Below, in pieces: positions 14,056 through 22,226 of a DNA stretch of 31,144 bases. The stretch spans positions 1-31,144 of the forward strand of contig JBBKWJ010000144.1 of NCBI GenBank assembly GCA_037968895.1, written 5' to 3'. The stretch's first letter is position 1; each line of letters opens with the position of its first letter. The stretch comes from JBBKWJ01 sp037968895. Lineage in GTDB: Bacteria; Actinomycetota; Acidimicrobiia; Acidimicrobiales; SZUA-35. The position numbers and the translations under genes were made by a program. A model generated the notes under the pieces. It had not been told where the DNA came from, did no database searches, and was given only the letters and a program-made list of their open reading frames with translations.

Positions 14056-15252
14056 GTGAGCAAAGATTTCACCTTCACTTCAGAATCAGTGTCCGAAGGT
14101 CACCCAGACAAGATGGCCGATCAGATCTCCGACTCCATTCTTGATGCGATTTTGGCCCAAGACCCGATGAGCCGTGTGGCCTGCGAAACGCTTGTGACCA
14201 CTGGTATGGCTGTCGTTGCCGGCGAGATCACCACCGAGGCCTACGTCGATATTCCCTCTGTCGTCCGCGAGACGATCATTCGGATTGGTTACGACAACGG
14301 CGAGTACGGTTTCGACGGCAAGACGTGCGGTGTGCTCGTCGCCATCGACGAGCAGTCGGCCGACATCGCCCAAGGCGTGACCTCGTCTGAAGAGGAGCGC
14401 TCCGGCCATGGCGCCGACGATCTTGACTCCCAAGGCGCCGGTGACCAAGGAATGATGTTTGGCTACGCCTGTGACGAGACTGATGTCTTGATGCCGCTGC
14501 CAATCCATTTGGCCCACCGTATGGCCGAACGCCATGCCGAAGTTCGCAGGGCTGGCACCATCCCATACCTGCGTCCCGATGCAAAGACTCAGGTCACCTT
14601 CGACTACGTCAACGGGCGTCCGGTGCGCCTCAAGACCGTGCTCATCTCGACCCAGCACGATGATGGCATCGATCGGGACACGATGATCCGCCCCGACCTT
14701 ATCGAGCACGTCATCCGGCCTGTGATTCCTGAGCAGTTCGCCGACGACGACTTCGAGGTGCTTGTCAACCCAACCGGTCGTTTCGTTATCGGTGGTCCCG
14801 TCGGTGACGCCGGCCTTACCGGTCGCAAGATCATCGTCGACACCTACGGCGGCTCAGCCCGCCACGGTGGTGGTGCGTTCTCCGGCAAAGACCCGTCAAA
14901 GGTCGACCGTAGTGCCGCATACGCCACTCGCTGGGTCGCAAAGAACCTCGTTGCGGCGGGCGCGGCGGCACGATGTGAGGTCCAAGTGGCATATGCCATC
15001 GGTGTTGCCCACCCCATCTCGGTGTTGGTCGAGACCTTCGGCACCGAAAACGTCGACGAGGCCGCCATCCAAGCCGCAGTCAACGAGGTGTTCGATCTCC
15101 GCCCCGCCGCCATTGTGCGTGATCTCGACCTCCGTCGCCCGATCTACGCCAAGACTGCGGCCTACGGCCACTTCGGCCGAACCGACGCTGAGTCGTTCAC
15201 CTGGGAGCGTCTCGACCGAGTCGACGCACTCAAGGCCGCCCTCGGTCTCTAA
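14056..15252 (+). CDS. metK: S-adenosylmethionine synthetase
   Basis: A 398-residue enzyme making S-adenosylmethionine from methionine and ATP. Signature segments are SESVSEGHPDKMADQISDS (about 9-27, with the catalytic His16), the hexapeptide-type motif GAGDQGMMFGYA, and GGGAFSGKDPSKVDRSAAY. Length is that of the family. The start is GTG at 14056 after a 43-base gap; the purine stretch AGAAAAGAAAG upstream is only a weak ribosome binding site. The gap is too short for a SAM riboswitch. Its product is the donor for the three methyltransferases nearby. Confidence 0.97.
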   Translation: MSKDFTFTSESVSEGHPDKMADQISDSILDAILAQDPMSRVACETLVTTGMAVVAGEITTEAYVDIPSVVRETIIRIGYDNGEYGFDGKTCGVLVAIDEQSADIAQGVTSSEEERSGHGADDLDSQGAGDQGMMFGYACDETDVLMPLPIHLAHRMAERHAEVRRAGTIPYLRPDAKTQVTFDYVNGRPVRLKTVLISTQHDDGIDRDTMIRPDLIEHVIRPVIPEQFADDDFEVLVNPTGRFVIGGPVGDAGLTGRKIIVDTYGGSARHGGGAFSGKDPSKVDRSAAYATRWVAKNLVAAGAAARCEVQVAYAIGVAHPISVLVETFGTENVDEAAIQAAVNEVFDLRPAAIVRDLDLRRPIYAKTAAYGHFGRTDAESFTWERLDRVDALKAALGL

Positions 15253-15264
15253 ACACTGCTCCCG

Positions 15265-16998
15265 ATGCAGGTAGTCGCAGTTCGCGTTGTACCGAATGTC
15301 TCGGGTCTTACAAAGCTATTCGATTACGCCGTCCCCGACGCGCTCTGCGACCTTGTACATGTTGGCACGATGGTTCGGGTTGAGTTGAAGGGGCGGCGAG
15401 TCGCGGGCTGGGTCGTGCAGATCAACCCTGAGGTCGATGACTCCTTGGTGCTCCGGCCGCTTCTCAAGGTTTCATCAGTCGGCCCACCAGCCGAAGTGGT
15501 CGATCTGGCCGCCTGGGTGGCTGACCGGTGGCATGGTCGGTTGTCGTCTGTGTTGACGTCGGCGTCGCCTCCAACGATGGTCAACCCCCGATCAGATGCG
15601 CAACCGCTGACCTCAGCACGGCCGCTGCCCGAATTGCCAGCCAACGTCGCTGACGCCTTCTCGCGGCCAGGTGTCACCGTGGTTCGGGTTGCCCCAAACT
15701 CCGACGTCACCCCATACCTCCTTGGCGCTGCGTCACAGGGAAACGCAATCGTGGTAGTGCCTGGAGTCGCAGAAGCACGACACCTGGCATCTGTGGTCAA
15801 GAGGGCAGGGGCCGCCTCCCACATCGTTCCCCGTGACTGGGACTCGTGCCGGCGAGGTGGCATTGCGTTTGGAGCGCGTTCGGCGGTGTGGGCCCCAGTG
15901 CCCGAGCTGGCCGCGATTGTTGTCGTTGATGAGCACGATGAGAGTCTGCAAGAGGAACGCAACCCAACTTGGAACGCTCGTGACGTGGCGATAGAGCGAG
16001 CCAGGCAGGCTGGCGTGCCCTGTGTGCTGTTGTCGCCATCGCCGACGGCCATCGCCATTGCTGCCGCTGACCGGGTCCTCACGCCGAGCCGATCAGACGA
16101 ACGAGCTGGATGGCCCGTGGTTCGAGTCGCCGATCGCCGGAGCGAAGACCCAACTCGAGCCGGTTTGTATTCGCCCCAACTCATTCAGTTGCTCCGCTCG
16201 CCCGGACGAGTCGTCTGTGTGCTGAATCGAAAGGGGCGAGCACAAATGTTGGCGTGCACGAGTTGTGGCGAGCTGGTGCGGACCGAGGACGGCGAACACC
16301 TGATGGCCGAGCGCGATGGCGAACTGGTCTCGTTGACCACCGACGAACGGCGTCCTTTGTTTTGCGCCGTGTGCGGCGGCGGGAGTTTGAAGCGCTTGCG
16401 GGTTGGAATAGCTCGGGCCCGAGAAGAGCTTGAAGCACTCGCGGGCGAACCGGTCGGCGAGATTAGCTCCGGATCAGATGACGCTCCGGCCAACCAGCGC
16501 GTCATCGTTGGTACCGAGGCGGCCCTTCACCAGGTCACGAAAGCCGATGTCGTTGCGTTTCTCGACTTCGATCAGGAGTTGCTCGCGCCGCGCTATCGCT
16601 CCGCCGAGCAGGCAATGGCCTTACTTATACGCGCCGCTCGGCTTGTTGGGCCTCGCCGCTTAGGGGGCACGATCCTCGTTCAAACTCGCAATCCCGACCA
16701 TCGAGTGCTGGCTGGCGCGGTTCGCTCCGATCCGGAGCGCTTCGCCGTCGAAGAGCGAAAGGTACGGCAGGCAATGGAGTATCCGCCATTCGCGGCGCTT
16801 GCCGAGGTCAGCGGCGCACCGGCGGCAGAATTCCTGGCACCGCTTGCAACATTTGCCGATACCCAGGTTCTTGGCCCAGGGCCAGACGGCCGCTATCTGG
16901 TCAAAGCAGCAACTCCAGAGCTGCTGGCCGAGCGCATCAACGCTCTTCCTAAAGTGGCTGGGCGTGTCCGGGTTGTCGTCGATCCACCTCGGATCTAG
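15265..16998 (+). CDS. priA: PriA-like primosomal protein N' with degenerate helicase site
   Basis: A 577-residue homologue of the replication-restart helicase PriA, shorter than the roughly 730-residue E. coli protein. The N-terminal 3'-DNA-binding domain is recognisable (VPNVSGLTKLFDYAVP; GRRVAGWV). The nucleotide site is worn down: no GxGKT Walker A occurs (the region around 143-160 has no P-loop) and the DEEHD box reads DEHDESLQEE at 222-231. GARSAVWAP at 203-211 survives. The Zn region has only two CxxC pairs (Cys331/334 and Cys367/370) rather than four. Actinobacterial PriA proteins are known to share this loss, so it likely acts as a DNA-binding or scaffold protein. It starts 12 bases after metK and converges with the next gene. 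Confidence 0.88.
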   Translation: MQVVAVRVVPNVSGLTKLFDYAVPDALCDLVHVGTMVRVELKGRRVAGWVVQINPEVDDSLVLRPLLKVSSVGPPAEVVDLAAWVADRWHGRLSSVLTSASPPTMVNPRSDAQPLTSARPLPELPANVADAFSRPGVTVVRVAPNSDVTPYLLGAASQGNAIVVVPGVAEARHLASVVKRAGAASHIVPRDWDSCRRGGIAFGARSAVWAPVPELAAIVVVDEHDESLQEERNPTWNARDVAIERARQAGVPCVLLSPSPTAIAIAAADRVLTPSRSDERAGWPVVRVADRRSEDPTRAGLYSPQLIQLLRSPGRVVCVLNRKGRAQMLACTSCGELVRTEDGEHLMAERDGELVSLTTDERRPLFCAVCGGGSLKRLRVGIARAREELEALAGEPVGEISSGSDDAPANQRVIVGTEAALHQVTKADVVAFLDFDQELLAPRYRSAEQAMALLIRAARLVGPRRLGGTILVQTRNPDHRVLAGAVRSDPERFAVEERKVRQAMEYPPFAALAEVSGAPAAEFLAPLATFADTQVLGPGPDGRYLVKAATPELLAERINALPKVAGRVRVVVDPPRI

Positions 16999-17010
16999 CC
17001 CTGACCTGCA

Positions 17011-17553
17011 CTAGCTCTGCTGAGGCCGGGGACTCCACTGCTGGCGTGCGGTCTCATAGAGAGCCAACGTGCCAGCTTGCGAGACGTTTAACGAGCCGAC
17101 TTTGCCGAGCTGAGGCAGGTAGGCGGCGCCGTCGCATTGCGCCAGAGTGTCTCGATGCACGCCCCGTTCCTCGTGACCGAGCACCAGGCAGACCGACGGG
17201 CCAAGGTCAACGTCGAACATTGGTAGCGCTCCTTGAGACAGTTCGATTGCGATGACCTTGAAGCCAGCCGCTTTCGCCGCCGCCACTGCCAACGGTCCCG
17301 TCTCGATCTGTTCCCACTCGAGGAGCCGATCGCAACCAAGCGCCGACTTCGCTACCGAGCGCTCGGTCGGTGCCGGGCTTGGCGGTACGAGCCAGATCTT
17401 CTCGGCCTTGTACGCAGCCGCGGATCGAAACAGGCCGCCAACGTTGTATGGCTTCTGCACGCCATCGAGGATGAGCGCGAGCCGAAGATCGGTCTTGCGA
17501 CGCCACTCTCGGTGAAGTCGTTTGAGTTCTGTTGGGGTAAGCGATTTATTCAT
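17011..17553 (-). CDS. SPOUT-family RNA 2'-O-methyltransferase (TrmH-like)
   Basis: A 180-residue SAM-dependent RNA methyltransferase. The three SPOUT motifs are present: NVGGLFRSA at 37-45 (Asn and Arg needed for catalysis), LVLGHEERGV at 123-132, and YLPQLGKVGSLNVSQAGTLA at 145-164, which builds the deep trefoil knot. It has no extra N-terminal L30-like domain, so it is closest to tRNA (Gm18) methyltransferase TrmH by layout; the exact target nucleotide cannot be told. The ATG (17551-17553) overlaps the stop of the upstream methyltransferase by four bases, making a two-gene minus-strand operon. It converges on priA with 12 bases between stops. Confidence 0.9.
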   Translation of the reverse strand: MNKSLTPTELKRLHREWRRKTDLRLALILDGVQKPYNVGGLFRSAAAYKAEKIWLVPPSPAPTERSVAKSALGCDRLLEWEQIETGPLAVAAAKAAGFKVIAIELSQGALPMFDVDLGPSVCLVLGHEERGVHRDTLAQCDGAAYLPQLGKVGSLNVSQAGTLALYETARQQWSPRPQQS

Positions 17554-18182
17554 TGAACAGCACCATCATTCGCTACCGGCTTCTCAACGTCGAGCAGTCG
17601 AAACGCCTTGCGTGAAGCTCGCCGTGTGGTCGGCCAGCCCTGAAGGGTGAGCCACCGAGCGAGACTATCGGCGCCAAGGTGCTTCTGAACCACCAGGTGA
17701 GCGGAGCCAGCCTCGTTGAGTTGGCTAAGCCAGCGCTCAAGTAGCTCGTGCAACGCCGCCTTCCCAATCCGGATCGGGGGGTTCGACCAGATCCGGTCGA
17801 ACCGCAGTGTGGCTGGCACGTCGTCTGGGCTTGCCACAACGACGTTCGTAAGCCCATTGGCCTCGGCGTTGCGAGCACACAACAGTCTGGCTCGCTCATT
17901 CACTTCGATGGCCCACACGGTTGCTTCGGGGTTGCGGGCTGCGATGACCAGCGCAATCGGCCCGTATCCAGCGCCGATGTCGGCAATGAGGCGATCGGTT
18001 GTCTGAGCGGGTGGCCCGTCGAGGAGTAAGTACTTCGTGCCAATGTCGACATGGTCTGAACTGAACATCCCACGATCGGTCGTGAGTGAGAGCACGCAGT
18101 CGGGGAGTGTGAGCGTGATCTGCTTCTCGGCTGATCGCACTGCGGGGTTCTCGGCGAAGTAGTGATCGGGCGTTTCAGTCAT
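17550..18182 (-). CDS. class I SAM methyltransferase, RsmC/RlmG-like
   Basis: A 210-residue Rossmann-fold methyltransferase. Motif I is ADIGAGYG at 67-74, the acidic end of strand 2 is IEVNE near 92-96, and the catalytic loop NPPIR at 134-138 is the N-P-P-[FYI] motif of enzymes that methylate exocyclic amino groups. The N-terminal MTETPDHYF and the GMFSSDHVDIGT segment (38-49) match the MTS domain of RsmC and RlmG, which make m2G in rRNA; this is a single-domain form without the pseudo-enzyme N-terminal half. A rRNA target is the best guess. It shares a divergent 75-base intergenic region with def and is translationally coupled to the TrmH-like gene. Confidence 0.87.
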   Translation of the reverse strand: MTETPDHYFAENPAVRSAEKQITLTLPDCVLSLTTDRGMFSSDHVDIGTKYLLLDGPPAQTTDRLIADIGAGYGPIALVIAARNPEATVWAIEVNERARLLCARNAEANGLTNVVVASPDDVPATLRFDRIWSNPPIRIGKAALHELLERWLSQLNEAGSAHLVVQKHLGADSLARWLTLQGWPTTRRASRKAFRLLDVEKPVANDGAVQ

Positions 18183-18244
18183 CGTATTCGCCCGTCTGAA
18201 CAGGGGGTACGGTTGAACGGTCTCAGAAGCACAAGCGATAACGC

Positions 18245-18250
18245 TATCCT
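18245..18250 (+). promoter_or_regulatory. -10 box of a likely leaderless def promoter
   Basis: TATCCT at 18245-18250 is followed by seven bases and then the ATG at 18258, or one base and a GTG at 18252. No Shine-Dalgarno is present, so transcription probably starts at or near the start codon. The region 18183-18257 must also hold the promoter of the divergent methyltransferase pair, which I could not locate. Confidence 0.5.
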
Positions 18251-18257
18251 GGTGAAC

Positions 18258-18809
18258 ATGGCGTCCCCCTATGAGATCCGAGTGTTCGGAGACCCCGTCC
18301 TTCGTAAGGTTGCTGACGATGTCACCGAGATCGACGGCAGTCTTGTCGACCTCGCAAACGACATGCTCACCACGATGTATGAAGAGCCAGGCATCGGGCT
18401 TGCGGCTCCACAGATCGGTATTTCGAAGCGGTTCTTTGTCTACGACCTTGGCGACGACACCGGCCCAAAGGCCCTCGTCAATCCAGTGATTGCCGAGTCA
18501 GATGGCGAGTGGCTATACGAAGAAGGCTGCCTGTCGGTCCCCGGACTGCACTGGGAGATCCTTCGACCAAAACAGATTCACGTGGTCGGCTATGACCTCG
18601 ACGGCAACGAAGTGTCGCTCGAGGCCGACGAGCTGTTGAGCCGCCTCATCCAACATGAGTTTGATCACCTTGATGGCATTCTCCTTGTCGACCACCTTGA
18701 GGGTGACGAACGCAAGGCCGCGATGAAGACGGTTCGTGAACTCTTCATCATGCCGCAAGACGATCCCGAGCCCAAGAAGAAACTCTTTGGCGGGTTACGG
18801 CTTCCGTAG
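18258..18809 (+). CDS. def: peptide deformylase
   Basis: A 183-residue metallohydrolase that removes the formyl group from new proteins. The three deformylase motifs are intact: GIGLAAPQ at 45-52, EGCLS at 89-93 with metal ligand Cys91, and QHEFDH at 132-137 with the two His ligands and catalytic Glu. The ATG at 18258 is chosen since MASPYEIRVFGDPVLR is the normal N-terminus; a GTG two codons upstream is also possible. It directly precedes fmt, whose product adds the formyl group, the classic def-fmt pairing. Confidence 0.97.
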   Translation: MASPYEIRVFGDPVLRKVADDVTEIDGSLVDLANDMLTTMYEEPGIGLAAPQIGISKRFFVYDLGDDTGPKALVNPVIAESDGEWLYEEGCLSVPGLHWEILRPKQIHVVGYDLDGNEVSLEADELLSRLIQHEFDHLDGILLVDHLEGDERKAAMKTVRELFIMPQDDPEPKKKLFGGLRLP

Positions 18810-18815
18810 CCGCCA

Positions 18816-19709
18816 ATGACACCACTCGCTGTTCCTCCCCCTCGCGTCCGGCGGATTGTCTATCTCGGCACGCCCGAAATTGCGGTCCCACCCCTCCAGG
18901 CCTTGCACGCTGCCGGTTTCGATGTCGTCCTCGTAATAACCGCTCCGGACAAACGTCGCGGTCGTGGTTCCAAACTTGTGCCGACTCCAGTGAAACTCGC
19001 GGCGCTTGAGCTTGGCATTCCGGTGTCGCACTCGATCGAAGACGCCATCGCCGTCGACGCAGATCTTGGGGTCGTCGTTGCGTTCGGTCAGCTCATCAAA
19101 GAGCCGATCCTCGCCAAACTCGCCATGGTCAACATCCACTTCTCGCTCCTGCCCCGCTGGCGCGGAGCCGCTCCAGTTGAGCGGGCGATCCTTGCTGGTG
19201 ATCCCGAGACCGGGGTGTGCCTGATGGAGCTCGCGCTCGGTCTCGACACTGGTGGCGTCTATCGAAGGCAAACGTTCGCCATCGACGATGACGCATCGCT
19301 TGAAGAACTCTGGGCCTCGCTCGTAGCGATCGGGTCAGAGGTGCTCGTCGATGCGCTCACGGCCGGTCTTGGCACTCCTGAGCCTCAGAGCGGCGAGCCG
19401 ACCTACGCCAAGAAGCTCACGTCTGAAGAATTTCGCCTCGACTTCGCCGAGTCCGCAGCGGCGCTCCACCGCCGGGTTCGGGTCGGCCGAGCATGGTGTG
19501 AATTCCGAGGCAAACGGCTCCGTGTCTGGGCTACCAAGGTCGATGCTTCGAGAGACGACCTTGCTGCTGGACAACTCGATGGAGACTGGGTGGGAACCGG
19601 CAACGGCGCCCTGCAATTGATCACAGTCCAGCCAGAAGGCAAAGCCAAGATGGACGCAACCGCATGGCGCAACGGCGCCCAGCCAGGACCCGATGAGCAA
19701 CTCTCCTAA
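18816..19709 (+). CDS. fmt: methionyl-tRNA formyltransferase
   Basis: A 297-residue enzyme that formylates initiator Met-tRNA using 10-formyl-tetrahydrofolate. The catalytic triad is visible as Asn106 and His108 in VNIHFSLLPRWRG and Asp144 in LGLDTG. The loop GRGSKLVPTPVK at 49-60 is the tRNA-acceptor-binding loop. The C-terminal domain (about 205-297) is somewhat shorter than in the 315-residue E. coli protein. It starts six bases after def and its end overlaps rsmB by 17 bases, so def, fmt and rsmB form one unit. Confidence 0.96.
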   Translation: MTPLAVPPPRVRRIVYLGTPEIAVPPLQALHAAGFDVVLVITAPDKRRGRGSKLVPTPVKLAALELGIPVSHSIEDAIAVDADLGVVVAFGQLIKEPILAKLAMVNIHFSLLPRWRGAAPVERAILAGDPETGVCLMELALGLDTGGVYRRQTFAIDDDASLEELWASLVAIGSEVLVDALTAGLGTPEPQSGEPTYAKKLTSEEFRLDFAESAAALHRRVRVGRAWCEFRGKRLRVWATKVDASRDDLAAGQLDGDWVGTGNGALQLITVQPEGKAKMDATAWRNGAQPGPDEQLS

Positions 19710-20847
19710 ACGGAAAAAGGCCAAGAGCTCGTCAGGGGTTGCCGCTCGTCGAGTCGCGATCCAAGCGCTTGTGCGCATCGAACGCGACCAGGCGTACGCA
19801 AACCTTGTCCTCGGGCCACTGCTTGAACGGTCGGGTCTCGAAGAACGTGATCGCGCCTTCGTCGCCGAACTCGTCTACGGCACGACCCGAATGAAACGGG
19901 CCTGCGACTTCTTGGTTGATCGCTTCGTGCTTTCCGAGGTTGAGCCCCAGGTGCGCGCTGCCCTCCGGATTGGTGCGTACCAACTTCATTTCTTAGAGAT
20001 GCCGCACCACGCTGCGCTTGACGCCACCGTTGGCGCCGTGAAAGGCCCTGGCCGCGGGCTCGTCAACGCAGTGCTCCGAAGGGTCGCCACAAGCCCGATT
20101 GAATGGCCGAGCGATGGCGTCCGAATGAGCTATCCCGACTGGATGATCAAGCTGTTGCGAGCCGATCTCGGCGACGACCTCGCCAATCGGGCGCTCGAAG
20201 CAATGAACGAGCGAGCCGTTTCTCACGTTCGCGATGACGGATACGTCCAAGACCTTGCATCACAAGAGGTCGTGCGACTTTGTGGTGTTGAGCAAGGCGA
20301 CCTCGTCCTTGACGTGTGTGCTGCCCCCGGCGGCAAAGCAACTGGGCTAGCCCTTGAGGGTGCTGACGTCGTTGCCTGCGACCTTCGGCCCTCTCGGGCA
20401 ACCCTCATGGCATCGAACGTCGAGCGACTCGACTCAGCGGTTTCTGTTGTTGTTGCGGACGGCATGATCCCACCGTTCGCACCCGCTTCTTTTGACCGGG
20501 TGCTCGTCGATGCGCCGTGCACCGGCCTTGGAAGCCTGCGGCGACGTGCCGATGCCCGTTGGCGTCTTGATCCCGCCGTTCCGAAGCGACTGGCCGATCT
20601 CCAGCTCGAACTGCTTCGTTCGGCCCGCACTCTGGTTAAGCCGGGTGGCACGCTCATCTACTCCGTGTGCACACTCAGCGCGGCAGAAACCACCGGCGTC
20701 GTCAATCGTTTGTTGGCCGAAGACCCCGGTCTCTCGGCGCTTGCCCCGCCTTCCGAGCCGTGGATTACTGTCGGTGATGTTGGCTTCCTTTTGCCAGACG
20801 CTTCGGACGGAATGGCGCTCGCTCGACTGGCTGTCTCAGGCGAGTAG
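19693..20847 (+). CDS. rsmB: 16S rRNA (cytosine967-C5)-methyltransferase
   Basis: A 384-residue RNA m5C methyltransferase (Sun/Fmu). An N-terminal NusB-like helical domain (about 16-140; RRVAIQALVRIE, FVAELVYGTTR) is followed by the catalytic domain with DVCAAPGGK at 207-215, DAPCTGLGSLRRR at 273-285 carrying Cys276, and YSVCTLS with Cys326. The two cysteines are the release and nucleophile residues of m5C enzymes. It is shorter than the roughly 430-residue E. coli enzyme. The ATG lies 17 bases inside the end of fmt, as expected for coupled translation, and the fmt-rsmB order is widely conserved. Confidence 0.94.
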   Translation: MSNSPKRKKAKSSSGVAARRVAIQALVRIERDQAYANLVLGPLLERSGLEERDRAFVAELVYGTTRMKRACDFLVDRFVLSEVEPQVRAALRIGAYQLHFLEMPHHAALDATVGAVKGPGRGLVNAVLRRVATSPIEWPSDGVRMSYPDWMIKLLRADLGDDLANRALEAMNERAVSHVRDDGYVQDLASQEVVRLCGVEQGDLVLDVCAAPGGKATGLALEGADVVACDLRPSRATLMASNVERLDSAVSVVVADGMIPPFAPASFDRVLVDAPCTGLGSLRRRADARWRLDPAVPKRLADLQLELLRSARTLVKPGGTLIYSVCTLSAAETTGVVNRLLAEDPGLSALAPPSEPWITVGDVGFLLPDASDGMALARLAVSGE

Positions 20848-20856
20848 CGAGTTCAT

Positions 20857-20872
20857 CTCGTGTTAACACGAG
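20857..20872. promoter_or_regulatory. perfect 16-bp palindrome between rsmB and the ABC transporter
   Basis: CTCGTGTTAACACGAG at 20857-20872 is a perfect 8+8 palindrome, nine bases after the rsmB stop and about 90 bases before the transporter -35 box. As RNA it could fold as a six-base stem with a TTAA loop, but no T-run follows, so it is a poor intrinsic terminator. It may be an operator; no regulator is adjacent. A second 10-bp palindrome, CAATGCATTG, lies at 20942-20951, just upstream of the promoter. Confidence 0.55.
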
Positions 20873-20962
20873 GGGCGATGGTCGCACTTGCGGACTCGGT
20901 TACGATCGTTGCGACGTCTGTGGATCTCACCAGTCCGTCTGCAATGCATTGTTGCCAGTAGG

Positions 20963-20993
20963 TTGACAATATGTTGAAGCGGAATGCTATGGT
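20963..20993 (+). promoter_or_regulatory. promoter of the BMP transporter operon
   Basis: A perfect TTGACA at 20963-20968 is followed by an extended -10, TGC then TATGGT at 20988-20993, with a 19-base spacer; TGCTAT at 20985-20990 with a 16-base spacer is an alternative. Transcription would start near 21000, about 70 bases before the chosen permease start. Confidence 0.7.
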
Positions 20994-21071
20994 CGGCGCC
21001 GTCGCTATTCAGCAGCTGGAGAGGTGCTGAACTTTCCCGCTCGCGCAGTCCGGACCGTAAAGGGGATGCCG

Positions 21072-22226
21072 GTGAAAAGAAACCGCCCGGACTTGTCTGG
21101 CGTCATTGTGCCGCTTGGCGCAACCGCCCTCGCACTGCTCATTGGAGCCGTCTTCATTCTGCTTCTCGGTGCTAACCCAATCGTTGGCTATTGGGAGCTC
21201 GCCAAGGGAGCGTTCGGTGGCGTCGATGAATTGGCAGACACTGCGACAAAGGCAATGCCGCTGCTCCTCGTCGGCACGGGAATCTCAATCGCCTTCCGGG
21301 CCAAGGTCATCAACATTGGCGGCGAGGGTCAGATCATCGCTGGTGCCGTGCTCTCAACTGTCACGGCATTGGCAGTTCCCGATCTTCCTGCGGTCATTCT
21401 CATACCGCTAGTGATGCTGGCCGGTTTCGTAGGTGGGGGACTCTGGGGGGCTGTTCCTGGAGCACTCAAGGCCTACCTCGGCGTCAACGAGATTCTGTCA
21501 ACGATCATGCTCAACATTGTCGCAATCCAGATTGCCAGCTACCTGCTGAAAGATCCGCTCATCGATAAGAACCAGAGCGGTGCCGCCAACATCCCTCAGA
21601 CGGTGAGGCTGTCGGAGAATGCCGATCTACCGATTCTGATTCCTGGCACACGCCTTCACCTCGGCATCGTCGTTGCACTACTTGCCGCAGTTGGCGCGTG
21701 GATCTTTCTCTGGAGAACCAAATGGGGCTACCGAGTTAGGGCTGTGGGGGAGAGCCGAGAGGCGGCGACATACGCTGGCATCCCCGTCAAACGAATGACG
21801 CTGCTCGCACTCACGCTCAGCGGAGCGATGTGCGGACTTGCTGGCGCAGTTCTCGTGTTTGGCAGCGAATCGCACCGTCTCTACATCGATGGTTCGAGCG
21901 CCGGATTCACCGGGTCAGCCGGCTTTAACGGAATCGTCACTGCTCTCTTCGGTGGACTGCATCCACTGTGGACCATCCCCTCCTCCTTCCTCTTCGGCGG
22001 GCTATTGGTCGGTGCCAATGCGATGCAACGAGCCATTGAGATTCCAACGTTCCTCGTCGGTGTACTAAACGGCCTGGTGGTCATTTTCGTGGTGTCGGCC
22101 GAACGCTACAAGGCTCAGCTCGGTCGATTTCTCACGAGGAACAATACCGATCCGGACGAGCCCAACTCGGTAGCAAGCTTTCAGTCTGACGACGAGCTAG
22201 GCATCAACGAAGGAGCCTCGACATGA
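21072..22226 (+). CDS. BMP-type ABC transporter permease (NupP-like)
   Basis: A 384-residue inner-membrane permease of the branched-chain/ribose type (BPD_transp_2), with about eight to ten hydrophobic segments. NIGGEGQ and GVNEILSTIMLN are the conserved cytoplasmic contacts with the ATPase, and FNGIVTALFGGLHP is typical of the nucleoside (NupP/YufP) branch. The C-terminal 40 residues are hydrophilic and cytoplasmic. The GTG at 21072 is chosen because AGGGG lies six bases upstream; in-frame GTG 21024 and ATG 21066 have ribosome binding sites placed too close. It is the first gene of the operon; its stop overlaps the next ATG (ATGA). Confidence 0.88.
   Translation: MKRNRPDLSGVIVPLGATALALLIGAVFILLLGANPIVGYWELAKGAFGGVDELADTATKAMPLLLVGTGISIAFRAKVINIGGEGQIIAGAVLSTVTALAVPDLPAVILIPLVMLAGFVGGGLWGAVPGALKAYLGVNEILSTIMLNIVAIQIASYLLKDPLIDKNQSGAANIPQTVRLSENADLPILIPGTRLHLGIVVALLAAVGAWIFLWRTKWGYRVRAVGESREAATYAGIPVKRMTLLALTLSGAMCGLAGAVLVFGSESHRLYIDGSSAGFTGSAGFNGIVTALFGGLHPLWTIPSSFLFGGLLVGANAMQRAIEIPTFLVGVLNGLVVIFVVSAERYKAQLGRFLTRNNTDPDEPNSVASFQSDDELGINEGAST

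Noticed and set aside
14086..14709. Minus-strand 207-codon open frame opposite metK.
   Set aside because: Shadow of the strongly conserved metK; no ribosome binding site or family resemblance.
15324..16184. Minus-strand 286-codon open frame opposite priA.
   Set aside because: It is a high-GC shadow: it lies wholly inside a gene with clear family motifs and its translation has no recognisable domain.
21024..21071. Permease start at GTG 21024 or ATG 21066.
   Set aside because: The purine stretches are placed too close to these codons; AGGGG is properly spaced for GTG 21072.
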